This document shows, piece by piece, positions 10,475-21,765 of a stretch of 64,000 nucleotides of DNA (positions within the stretch are counted from its first letter, which is position 1; every line of letters begins with the position of its first letter). A program made the position numbers and the translations under genes. The notes beneath the pieces were generated by a model. It searched no databases. It saw nothing but the letters and a program-made list of their open reading frames with translations, and was not told where the DNA came from. The stretch comes from Scalesia atractyloides (lineage: Eukaryota; Streptophyta; Magnoliopsida; Asterales; Asteraceae), in contig CAMTDV010000017.1 in NCBI GenBank assembly GCA_947069175.1, forward strand, positions 36,403,126-36,467,125. The letters are read 5' to 3'.

Positions 10475-11709
10475 ATGGGATCACACACAAGGAGGAATCT
10501 CCAGCGTGACAGCGCCAACAAGCGTATCGCCTCTCTTGTAGCCAAGGAAATGGCTAAGGTGATTCCGCAGATCGTCAGCGAGATGCACGCGGTCAGCAGC
10601 AACACTTCCGTGGACTCCAAATCCGATGCACCCAAGCCCTCCTTCAGCTTTAAGCAATTTAAGGCATGTGGACCACTCACTTTCACCGGCACGGACGGGC
10701 CGAGTGCTATGTTCCACTGGTTCGATTCTATCGAGGTCACATTCCGCCAGAGTGGATGTCCCGAAGCCCTGCGCACTATCAACGCCACCGGCGTGTTCCA
10801 ATTGAGGGCTCTTGATTGGTGGACAGCGGAGCGCAACAAATGCGGGAACGACGAGGCTTACGAGCTCACTTGGGAGGAACTCAAGGAAATCATGGTGAAA
10901 GAGTTATGTCCTCCACATGAGGTTCAAAAGCTGGAGAATGAGTTTTGGGATATCCAACAAGACAGTCCCGATAACGCTGGTCTAACAGCTCGTTCAAACA
11001 GTTGAGCATTATCTGTCCCAGTCAGGTGGACACTACCAAGAAAGAAATCAAGAAATACCTGCGTGCTTTACCTGATTACGTCGATGATTTTGTTCAAGCA
11101 GCACGCCCTGTCACCATTGAGGAAACCTATCAGCTAGCCGCAGAAATCAATGACAAAAGGGTTCAGGCTGGTTATTTTAATAACAGCAAAGTCGCAAACC
11201 AAGCCATCACCGAATCAGCAGCTCCCACCGATCAGTCTCGAGTGTCAAAGTCCAATCGTCGTGGTCGCAAGAGAGAAAACCCAAGCAAGAACTGTGCACT
11301 TACCGCACCTCAGAACCCTCAGCCACTTCAGTCTGCCGCACCAAACGCACCGTCGGCAAAGCGTGCGTACACTGGTCCTCATCTTTTGTGTTCGAAATGC
11401 ACCTACCACCATGCAGTTGGAGGCAATTGCCGCTTCTTTACCAACTGCAACATTTACGGCCATTTTACTGTCAGTTGCCGTTCAGGTCCTCGTCAGTCAG
11501 CTCCTCAAGCTCCAGCAGCACTAGCTCTACCAGCTCCACCTCACACTCCTCAGGCTAACCAGCAGCAAGCGCCAGCCCCAAAGGCATGTGCTTGCTACAC
11601 ATGTGGGGACCCAAACCACTTCAGTAATGTCTACCTTAATAGGGCTGTGAAGCAAGAACAACAGCCTCAGCCTCAGCAGCAGCCACCACCACAGCCTCAA
11701 CAGCAATAA
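10475..11709 (+). pseudogene. gag, copy C
   Basis: Gag packages element RNA. The ATG at 10,475 is the first reasonable start (MGSHTRRNLQRDS). The conserved gag core follows (FTGTDGPSAMFHWFDSIE; LRALDWWTAERN; TWEELKEIM). A frameshift near 10,990 separates it from the second half (LRALPDYVDDFVQAARP). Two zinc-knuckle regions follow, at about 11,388-11,480 and CYTCGDPNHFSNVYLN at about 11,596. The last Cys of the second knuckle is replaced by Tyr, which should abolish metal binding. The Gln/Pro tail ends in TAA at 11,707-11,709. Not functional. Confidence 0.85.
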
Positions 11710-11784
11710 CCACAGGCTACGCGTGGTAGGGCCTTTAACCTAAATCACCGCCAGGCTCAGAACGACAACAATGTTGTCAACGGT

Positions 11785-12320
11785 ATGTTCCTCGTCAATG
11801 GTATTTATGCTTCATGTTTATTTGATACTGGTGCTGATAATTGTTTTATATCGTTAGAATTTGAAAAGGTTTTAAAATGTAAACGCGCTAAACTCACAAA
11901 GACTTTCGATGTGGAAGTCGCCACCGGAAGAGCCGTCACCGTCACCTCCGTCCTACGTGGTTGTACTCTCGATCTCAACAACCACGTCTTTCCATCAATC
12001 TCATACCTATGCAGCTAGGTAGCTTCGATATCATAGTAGGCATGGATTTTCTTCGTGAAAATCATGCTGAAGTTATTTGCTTCAATAAAATGATTCGCTT
12101 CCCTCTCCCTAACGGTGATCAGTTACATGTCTATGGCGAGACTCCCTCAAAGAAGTTGATGCTTATGTCATGTACCCAAGCGAGCAAGCATTTGCGCAAG
12201 CAATGCGTTGTCTTCCTAGCCCACATCGTGAACCCGGAGAAAGAAAAGAAAACATGGAAAGATGTACCCGTTGTTTATGAATTTCCCAAAGTTTTCCCTG
12301 ATGATTTACCCGGTTTACCC
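11785..12320 (+). pseudogene. aspartic protease, copy C
   Basis: Same organisation as copy A: LFDTGADNCF at about 11,819, a frameshift near 11,961-12,018, then FDIIVGMDFL. The TAG present in A is TTG here, so the frame runs on toward RT. One missing C near 12,318 (compared with copy A) shifts the frame again before RT. Confidence 0.8.
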
Positions 12321-13620
12321 CTACTCGTGATGTTGAATTCCGTATCGATTTAGTTCCCGGTGCTACTCCCATTGCTAAAGCTCCTTATCGCCTTGCACCA
12401 TCAGAAATGCGCGAGCTATCTAACCAAATTTAAGAGCTTCTTGATAAAGGTTTCATACGCCCGAGTACTTCGCCTTGGGGAACACCCGTCCTTTTTGTGA
12501 AAAAGGAAGATGGGACGTTCCGAATGTGCATCGATTATTGTGGACTTAACAAACTAACGATAAATAACTGCTATCCTCTTCCCCAAATCGACGACTTATT
12601 TGATTAGCTTCAAGGTGCTACTTGTTTTTCTAAGATCGAGCTTCGTTCCGGTTATCATCAGTTGCGTGTGCTAGAGGTAGATATTCCGAGAACCGCCTTT
12701 CGTACTCGTTATGGCCATTTCGAATTCGTGGTCATGCCTTTTGGTCTTACCAATGCACCCGCGGTCTTCATGGATTTGATGAACCGTGTGCGTAAAGTGT
12801 TCCTAGATTGCTTCGTCATTGTGTTTATCGATGACATCCTTATCTACTCGAAGTCGAGACACGAACACGTGCGCCATCTCTGTTTAGTCCTCAAACTTCT
12901 TCAAGGTAATCGCCTTTATGCTAAGTTCTCAAAATGTGAATTCTGGCTCGAAGAACTCCAATTTCTCGGCCACATCGTTAATAGTCAAGGAATTCACGTC
13001 GACCCTGTGAAGATCGAAGCCGTCAAGTGTTGGATTACGCCGAAGAATGCATCCGAAATCCGTTCATTTCTTGGATTGGCGGGTTACTACCGTCGATTCA
13101 TCGCCGACTTTTCAAAATCGCTGTTCTACTTACCGCTTTAACTCATAAGGAGAAAGCTTTCGTTTGGGATTCCAAACAAGGGGAAGCCTTTCAAACTCTC
13201 AAGCGTATGCTATGCAACGCTCCTGTACTCACTCTACCCGATGGAAACGACGATTTCGTTGTTTACTGCGATGCCTCTAATCTTGGTCTTGGTTGTGTCC
13301 TTATGCAACGAGACAAGGTTATCGCATATGCATCTCGACAACTCAAGATCCACGAGAAGAACTACACAACCCACGATCTCGAACTCGGTGCAGTTGTTTT
13401 TGCATTGAAGATATGGTGACACTACCTTTACGGTACTAAGTGTACGGTCTTCACTGACCATAAGAGCTTACAACATATCTTTAATCAAAAGGAACTGAAT
13501 ATGTGCCAACGCAGATGGGTTGAACTTCTCGACGATTATGATTGTGAGATACGCTACCATCCTGGCAAAGCAAACGTCATAGCCGATGCTCTAAGTCGAC
13601 AAAGCTATGTGTATAGTGTT
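12321..13620 (+). pseudogene. reverse transcriptase and RNase H, copy C
   Basis: RT blocks are WGTPVLFVKK, VMPFGLTNAPAVF and the catalytic FIDDILIYSK at about 12,819-12,848. Unlike A and B, it keeps the canonical FGLTNAPAVF wording. Stops are TAA at 12,431-12,433, TAG at 12,605-12,607, TAA near 13,139 and TGA at 13,417-13,419. RNase H shows VVYCDASNLG and ends NVIADALSRQ. Not functional. Confidence 0.85.
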
Positions 13621-15103
13621 CGTGACTCTCAAGCTTTGAATGATCTCGAAATTATGATTTGCTCCGCCCAATTTTCTTGTTTTAACGAGAATACCCTGCA
13701 AGATGAAATGAAATGTGGTGCCGAAACCCAGCTCGTGTTTCAACCCAACGGTATTTATCATTACCTCGATCGTATTTGGATTCCCAGCCATGATAATCTT
13801 CGTGAGTTGCTAATGACCGAAGCTCATAAATCTCGATACTCCATCATCTCGGAGCCGACAAAATGTACCAGGACCTTCGTCCTAAGTATTGGTGGCCGGG
13901 CATGAATAAGGATATCGCCGTTTACGCCTCAAAGTGCTTAACCTGCTCGAAGGTTAAAGCTGAACATCAAAGGCCCTCTGGCTTGCTCGAATAACCCGAA
14001 ATCCCGATGTGGAAGTGGGAGAGCATAGCTATGGACTTCGTTACGAAACTCCCTCGTACCTCCTCTGGTCACGATAGCATTTGGGTTATCGTTGACTGTC
14101 TTACTAAATCCGCGCACTTTATTGCTATACGAGAAGACTTTAAGGTAGAACGATTAGCACGAATCTATACCGACGAAGTCATATGTCGACACGGGAGCCT
14201 CGTGACATCATCTCTGACCACGACGGTCGCTTTAACTCACGTCTCTAGGAGACTTTTCAATCCGCTCTCGGTACTACGCTTAATCTCAGTACCGCTTTTC
14301 ACCCTTAAACCGACGGTCAGACTGAGCGCACGATCCACACCTTCAAAGACATGCTTCGTGCGTGCATCATAGATTTTGGTGGTAATTGGGATACGCATTT
14401 ACCTTTAATTGAATTCTCGTACAATAATAGTTATCATACCAGCATTCAAATGGCTGCTTTTGAGGCACTTTATGGAAGAAAATGTCGATCGCCTATTGCA
14501 TGGCACGAGATCGGAGAAGCACAAATCACCGGTCCCGAGCTAATTCAAGAAACGACAGACAAGATCCTCCAAATCAGAGACAATCTCTTGAAAGCTCGGA
14601 GTCGTCAAAAGAGTTATGCTGATAAACGCCGCAAGCCCTTACAGTTCGAAGTAGGAGATCACGTTCTCTTAAAGGTTGCACCTTGGAAAGGAGTGATCCG
14701 CTTCGGGAAGAAAGGTAAACTAGCGCCACGGTACGTGGGTCCCGTTAAAATTCTGGAAAGAATCGGCAAGGTGGCCTATCTCCTCGAACTACCAGCAGAA
14801 CTTAACAACGTGCATCCGACTTTCCACGCCTCAAACCTCAAGAAATGCTTAGCTGAATAAAATCTCCACGTCCTTCTCGAGGATTTGCAAATCAACGAGA
14901 CTCTCCATTTCGTGGAAAAGCCAATCGAAATCATGGACCGAGAAACCAAGAAACTACGACACTCTCACATCCCTATCGTGAAAGTCCGATGGGAAGGCAA
15001 ACGCGGTGCCGAGTTCACTTGGGAATTGGAAAGTGACATGAAGGCTAAAAATCCGCATCTCCTTGTTACGCCACTACTTAAATTTCGGGACGAAATTTCC
15101 TAA
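13621..15103 (+). pseudogene. integrase with chromodomain-like C-terminus, copy C
   Basis: The zinc finger is broken by a frameshift near 13,850. A TAA lies at about 13,992. Next come AMDFVTKLP, then a 1-bp loss near 14,197, TAG at about 14,246 and TAA at about 14,306. The last third (14,351-14,860) is one open frame of 169 codons, from RACIIDFGGNWDTHL to HASNLKKCLAE. The chromodomain-like tail (14,885 onward) is frameshifted at its end by one missing G near 15,069. Confidence 0.85.
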
Positions 15104-15115
15104 AGTAGGGGAGAC

Positions 15116-17280
15116 CGTAACAACTCGAAATTTTCGTTGTTATTTATTTTATTCCTTCACCGTGTACTTTGATTATCTCGATCGTTGTAATCCCGGGATT
15201 CAATTTATGAAAAATTTATGTTAATATTATTATGTTTGATCACAACTACATCGCATTTAATCGCTTATTCAACACAATCACAAGTAGTTATGCTACTTTA
15301 CGAGACGAGTGTGTTATTGTTTAATAAACGCTCGTGCCATCGCATCGCTTATTTCATCGCATCGCAAAAACGCAGTTAATTATGTGTAATTATGTTTTAT
15401 GTGTGTTATACTTGTTTATGTTATGGTTGGATATTGCTAAAACGCTCACACGCTCACGTAGCTCGCTCTCACTCAATTCAATGGTAATATAACGATTCGC
15501 TAAAACGCTTAATATAATTATATAATACTAACCAAATCTCCAATCGAACTCCTAACGCGAAATAATAAAACAAAACTTGACCACTAGGTCAAGTTCGGCC
15601 GAACTAGTGCATGACAAGTTCGCCCGAACTTGTTCAGGTCTCCTAAATCCTTCAAATAACCACAAGTCCACCAGACTTGTCTTAAAACCATGAAAACAAA
15701 CAAGTTCGCTCGAACTTGTAGCAAGTTCGCCCGCACTTGATACAAGTTCGCCCGATGTTGCCAAATCTCCACCTCACCTATAAATACTCAGCTCCTCTTC
15801 TCATTTGAACTTACTGCAAGTTCGCCCGGAGCTCCCCAAAACCGAAACCCTTTGTTCTCTAAGTAAGAATCAACCCGTTTTCAAGCTACAACAACGTTTA
15901 CAACAATTTTGCACAAGGTTTCTACCTTCGATTTCATCAAAACTCTTCTTTTTGCGAAAATCTTCATCTTTTTATACAAAACTTCTAGACTAACCCGTAC
16001 GAACCTTCAAGTTCGCCCGTATTAGTTTGAGTTTCTGTAAAATGGCTAAACTCGCTCCAAAAGACCTCTTCAGCCTAGGTTTTGCTCAGTAGCCTAAGGT
16101 TGGAGGGATGGACACTCGATTTCCTCAACAAACGACGCGAAAACGCATGAATTGGATGCCAAAACAGCCAAGTTTACTCGGAAAGCATCAAGTTCGCTCG
16201 AACTTGTCACCAGATTGGTGACCAAGTTCGCCCGAACTTGATCAATTCATCAACAAATCAGGCGAGTTTGCCCGAACTTGTCCAATTCTCAAGGGAATTA
16301 GACAAGTTCGCCCGAACTTGCATCATCCTTCATCTTCGCCCGAAATTGTCTTGTTTCTCAGGAAACCAGACAAGTTCGCCTGAACTTGTACCTCCAGTAA
16401 GTTTAGTTAGTCAAGTTCGCCTGAACTTGTCTATTGTTCCTCCAACCGTTAACCGTTTCAGCAATTCGGAAGACTGATGCACTTCTGTTCGCTTACAGGC
16501 TGATCCGGCGCTCTTCTCAACTCATCTCAGATCCCGTCTTTTCTCTCAAAACGCACCGAATGTGAGTATACTTGAACCCCTTTACGCTTAAATGCATTCT
16601 TGGGTGTCACATATGTTCGTACATCAAAATACATCACACAACTCAAACTCTTATTCGCAATCCCGCTATTACATGAATATACGTGAAATCTGCTGAATTG
16701 TATGTATTACTTTATTTCTTGTACGCCACCCTTAACATGGTAGTATGCTAGAGGTTAACCCGCCACCCAGAGGCCCAGGGTTGTTAAGGCTCACATTTTT
16801 CATTTCTCAATTATTTTCTCTTTTAGGATGTGGACACTTGTTCGCATGCCTCGATCAATCACGGTTTGTTGGTTTGCTTGAATCTAAGTAGATACATAGT
16901 TCACAACTCTTATGTATGTCATGCGGTGTATGCTAAACGCTTTTATATCTAGATTGTACGCAAACCTGTATGCTCACCTTTACTTAATTGTATTAACGTT
17001 TTATTTTAACATATGTGGAAGGTTGAGGAATTCTTGCTGAATTGGATTTAGGTTTTTACTTTTAGAAACTCATTGTAATAAAATCTCGGGGAGATCGAAC
17101 TTGAATTGTTTTATGAGATTGCTTGGTATTTTGTAACTTGTTTAAGGATTGTATGTTGATAGTATGGGATATTGACTTTTAAAAATTATCGCTTAAATAG
17201 TGTTACGGAATTCCTCGTGAGACAATCTGGTTCGCCTAGTGGCGCGCCCCGATGTTTCCGCCATCGGTTGGAGTGTGACT
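15116..17280 (+). repeat. LTR3, 3' LTR of copy C
   Basis: It follows the polypurine tract and is collinear with LTR2 over its whole length. It starts CGTAAC and ends GTGTGACT where CA is expected. TATAAATA is at 15,779-15,786. Palindromes recur at about 15,590, 15,616, 15,662, 15,700, 15,722, 16,190, 16,223, 16,301, 16,369 and 16,412; several have CCTG or CTCG centres, as expected from CpG decay. No coding sequence. Confidence 0.9.
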
Positions 17281-17321
17281 TGAGTTTTAAGAAAGTAGTA
17301 GCCTAATATATATATATATAT

Positions 17322-17356
<35 letters not shown>

Positions 17357-17604
17357 TTTGTTACTTTGAAAAAACTAAAATAGACATAAAGTAATATCAC
17401 CTATATATATATATATATATCAATGCATAAGTTAGTAATGTTTGAATTCCAGTATGCTTGTAATAGATACATACACACATATATATATATATATATGAAA
17501 AGAGTAAAAGTCGCAAGGCTCGATGATTTTGGTTCACTATGTTGGTGTGATTGTTATTTAATTTATTATGTGATATTAATACCTGATAAATGTTTACAAT
17601 TCAG
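17281..17604 (+). other. probable leader of element D
   Basis: It lies between LTR3 and the gag start of D, is AT-rich, and holds three TA microsatellites. No primer-binding site or 5' LTR of D is seen. One reading is that the A-C array inserted into D's leader, leaving D's 5' LTR left of the window. Confidence 0.4.
17306..17357 (+). repeat. (TA)n(GT)n microsatellite
   Basis: A pure TA run is followed by a GT run. Further TA runs lie at 17,402-17,420 and 17,474-17,496. Confidence 0.95.
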
Positions 17605-18660
17605 ATGTCAGACGAAGTAAATCAGGAAATCCAGAATAACAATAATAACGAGAATCAAATGAATCAAAGTGCTATCGAACACATAGTGGCCCAGGGAATC
17701 ATAGATGCTATGCCCTATATTATCGATACTATTAAAAAGGCAGAAAATAATGATTCCATAAACGGGAATAAGCGTGTACCCCCTGAATCAAATCACAGCG
17801 TGAATGGAAATCACGAATTGTTAATTCAAGCTCCAATTCCAAAAGAAGAAGAACCATCTCATATGGTTGTTCTTATAAAGAATTCTTATCATGCAAACCG
17901 ATAGAATTCTCAGACAATGAAGGAGCTATTTCAGCCTTGCGCTAGATAGAAAAGATAGAAGCAGTCTTAAAGATAAGTAAATGTGCAAATCAAGATAAAG
18001 TCATGTATGCTTTTAATTTTAAAGATGCAACTTTAGAGTGGTGGAATACCATTCTTCAGTCCAGAGGAAGTGACAGGGTTTATAGAATTGAATGGAACAA
18101 CTTTATGGAAATAGTTGAAAGGAAATTTTGTCCTCCTAATGAAAAGGAATAGATTGCTAATAAATTCCCAAATCATAAAATGATCGAGGTAGATTGCAGG
18201 GAATATACTACCACATTCTTTGAATATGCAAGGATTGTACCAACCTTGGCCTCACCGGAACCAGTATTAATCTCCTGTTACATCTGGGGATTAATCAGTG
18301 AGATCAGACATCTAGTCAAGGCAGCTAGACTACAAACCATAGAAGAAGCAGTAGAGCTAGCAAACACCTTGACAGATGAATTGGTACGTACGCAAGAAGA
18401 AAACTAGAAAAGGAACCTAGCTCAAAAGATTTCCCAGGAACTACGTTACGGTAATTCCAATCATGGAAAAGGGGCAAGTTCTTCTTCACCCCTGTGTAAG
18501 TACTGCAAAAGGAAGCATTCAGCGAAATGCTCTACATACTGCAATTTCTGCAAATTTCCAGGGCATAAGGAAGAAGACTGCAGAAAGAAAGTTAGTAATA
18601 GATTGTGCTACAATTATGGAGAAGCTGGTCATATTAAAACCAACTGTCCAAAACTAGCTC
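17605..18660 (+). pseudogene. gag, element D
   Basis: The ATG at 17,605 (MSDEVNQEIQNNN) begins a Gln/Asn-rich N-terminus. Stops and frameshifts follow from 17,904. The conserved core is recognisable (EWWNTILQSRGS at about 18,040; IEVDCREYTTTFFEYAR at about 18,183). Cys/His knuckles lie at about 18,500-18,650, including CYNYGEAGHIKTNCPK, a complete CCHC motif. It would bind element RNA. Broken by several frame changes. Confidence 0.8.
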
Positions 18661-19180
18661 TAGTGGCAAACAACAAAGCGAAGACGACAGACGGGCCCAA
18701 GATAAATGCCAGAGCATTCATGCTGACCGCCGAGGAAACCAAGATGATTCCGGATGTGATTGCCGGTACATTTTTAGTTAATGATGTTTATGCAAAAGTA
18801 TTATTTGACTCTGGTGCAAACCAAAGTTTCATAAATACTTCCTCCTGCAATTTTCTTAATCAACCATTAACTAAACTTCACCAAGACTTTCTGGTGGAAA
18901 CGGCAAATGGATCCTCTATCAAAATAAGCGAAATCCTGCAAAGAGTAAAGATAGAAATTTTAAGTCATAATTTTACCGCTAACCTTTTTCCCATGGATCT
19001 AGCCGGATTCGATGTTGTATTAGGAATGGATTGGTTGGTAGCCAATTAGGCAAACATATTATGTGATCAAAAGTATGTAGAAGTAAATGTGCCATCTGGT
19101 GAAAGGATCACAATTAAAGGAGATAAGTCGACAAGGTCAACAAAATTCATCTCTGTGATGAAAGTTGCAAGCTATATACG
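18661..19180 (+). pseudogene. aspartic protease, element D
   Basis: One frame of 148 codons (18,603-19,049) runs from the zinc knuckle through the active site LFDSGANQSFI (about 18,805) to FDVVLGMDWL (about 19,010). It ends in TAG. This is the best preserved part of D. The DSGA form is common in chromoviruses. Confidence 0.8.
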
Positions 19181-20500
19181 GAAAGGAGGAATAGTGTATA
19201 TGATTTCCCTAATCATTAACACTAAAGGAAAAGAATTAAAAGATATTCCTGTAATATCTGAATTCTCTGATGTTTTCCCAGAAGAGTTGCCTGGATTACC
19301 ACCAGATCGAGAGGTTGAATTTAGAATTCACCTAATACCAGGAACGACACCGATTGCCAAAGCACCCTATCGCCTAGCACCGACGGAGATGCAAGAACTG
19401 AAGAAACAACTGGATGAATTACTAGAGAAATGTTTCATATAGCCCAGCTCATAGCCATGGGGAGCACCAGTGTTATTAGTCAAGAAGAAAGACAGATCAA
19501 TGCGAATGTGCATTGATTACCGAGAATTGAATAAGGTGACAATAAAAAATCGGTACCCATTACCGTGAATTGATTATTTATTTGACCAACTCCAAGGAGC
19601 CCGATTCATTTCTAAGATCGACTTACACTCAGAATATCATCAGTTGAAAGTACAGGAATAAGACATTCCTAAAACTGCTTTCAAGATGAGGTACGGTCAT
19701 TATGAATTTACAGTCATGCCATTTGGTTTAACCAATGCCCCAGCTGCATTTATGGACATGATGAACAAGATATGAAAACCATACCTGGATAAATTCATAA
19801 TTGTCTGTATAGATGATATTCTAATTTACTCTAAGAGTAAGGAAGATCACGCAGAGCATTTGCATATACTCCTTTCATTGCTAAGAAAGAAAAAGCTTTA
19901 TGCGAAATTCTCAAAATGTGAATTCTGGTTACAAGAAGTACAATTCCTTGGACATCTAGTAAACCACAAAGGAATTCATGTGGATCCCACAAAGATCGAA
20001 GCAATTACCAAATGGAAGGTCCCAGAATCACCAACGAAAATAAGAAGTTTTCTTGGATTAGCAGGATATTATTGACGATTTATTTAAGATTTCTCTAGAA
20101 TATCCATCCCATTAACCAAGCTAACTTGCAAATCAGTTAAGTTTGAATGGGGACCAAAGTAGGAAGAAGCATTCAGGATTTTGAAGCAAAAGTTAACCTA
20201 TGCACCAATACTCGCTTTGCCAGAAGGAACTGAAGATTTCGTAGTTTATTGTGATGCGTCTAAGTTAGGATATGGATGTGTGTTGATGCTATGTCAAAAA
20301 GTAATTGCTTATGCCTCTAGACAACTTAAAAAGCATGAAGAAAATTATACTACACTTGATCTAGAGTTAGGAGCAATAATTTTTGCCCTTAAGATAGAGT
20401 GACACTATCTTTACGGTAGTAAGTTTGTGGTATTCACAGATCATAAGAGTTTAAGATATGTCTTTGGACAAAAAGAATTAAACATGAGACATAGTATACA
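19181..20500 (+). pseudogene. reverse transcriptase and RNase H, element D
   Basis: The RT shows FPEELPGLPPDREVEF and PYRLAPTEMQELK, then a TAG at 19,440-19,442. Later come WGAPVLLVKKKD, VMPFGLTNAPAAF and the catalytic Asp pair in CIDDILIYSKS (about 19,805). More than six in-frame stops are present. RNase H shows VVYCDASKLG and carries TGA at 20,400-20,402, at the same codon as the TGA in copies A-C. The end of RNase H and the integrase start are deleted near 20,490-20,510. Confidence 0.85.
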
Positions 20501-20510
20501 ATGCATCCTG

Positions 20511-21729
20511 GAAGTGATAAGATGTATAAAGATTTATGAAAGAATTTCTGGTGGATAGGAATGAAGAAGAATGTAGCAAGCTATGTTGCTAAATGTCTAA
20601 CCTGTTCACAGGTTAAAGCCGAACATCAGAAACCTTCAGGACTATTGCAACAATTGGAAATGCCAATTTGGAAATGGGAATTGATAACAATGGACTTTGT
20701 TACCAAACTACCCAGGACACGAAAAGTTAATGATTCAATCTGGGTGATTGTAGACATATTAACCAAACCTGCTCATTTCTTATCAATGAAGGAAACTTTC
20801 AGTATGGAACAGTTAGCCAAGTTATATGTAAATGAAATAGTTTCATTGCATGGAATTCCTTTATCTATTGTGTCTGACAAGGAGAATTGTTTTACTTCTC
20901 ATTTTTGGACAAGTTTCCAAAAAGCAATGGGAACTAGACTAAATCTAAGTAGAGCATATCATCCTCAAATAGACGGTCAAAATGAAAGGACAATCCAAAC
21001 AATGGAAGATATGCTTAGAGCCTGTGTAATTGATTTCGAAGGAATTGGGATGAACATTTACCTTTGATAGAGTTTTCCTACAACAACAGTTATCATACCA
21101 GCATCAATGCTGCACCATTTGAAGCACTCTATGGACAAAAATGTCGAACACCAGTATGTTGGGTAGAGATTGGAGAAAAGCAACTATCAAGTCCTGAAAT
21201 TGTGCAAGAAACAACAGACAAAATCATTAAAGTCAAGGAAAAACTGAAAGCGGCCCGAGATCGTTAAAAGAGTTACGCAGATAACAGACGCAAACCTTTG
21301 GAATTTCAAGTTGGAGATAAAGTGCTATTAAAAGTCTCACCATGGAAAGGAGTTGTAAGATTCGGTAAGAAAGGAAAACTAAGCCCAAGGTATGTTGGAC
21401 CTTTTAAGATTATCAAACGAATAGGGCCAGTAGCTTATCAGCTACAATTTCCAGAAGAAATGGCAGGGATACATGATGTATTTCATGTATGTAATCTCAA
21501 GAAATGTTTGGCAGGTGAATCACTAGTAATACCTCTTCAAGATATAGAGGTAAATGAGAAATTCAAGTTTGTAGAGAAACCAATTCAGATTGAAGATAGA
21601 AAGATCAAGAATCTCAAACGCAAGAGATTAGCTTTGGTCAAAGTAAAATGGGATTCAAAGAGAGGACCAGAATATACATGGGAGCTAGAGTCAGAAATGC
21701 AACGTAAGTATCCACACCTATTCCAGTAA
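20511..21729 (+). pseudogene. integrase with chromodomain-like C-terminus, element D
   Basis: A fairly long frame (20,561-21,067) has KCLTCSQVK, TMDFVTKLPRT and YHPQIDGQNERTIQ. The second frame has NNSYHTSINAAPFEALYG. The C-terminal frame (21,298-21,729) carries GDKVLLKVSPWKG and the chromodomain-like VKVKWDSKRGPEYTWELE, ending TAA. It is closely related in design to A-C but not the same subfamily. Confidence 0.85.
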
Positions 21730-21765
21730 ATCTTGAGGACGAGATTTAAATCAAGGTGGGGAGGA

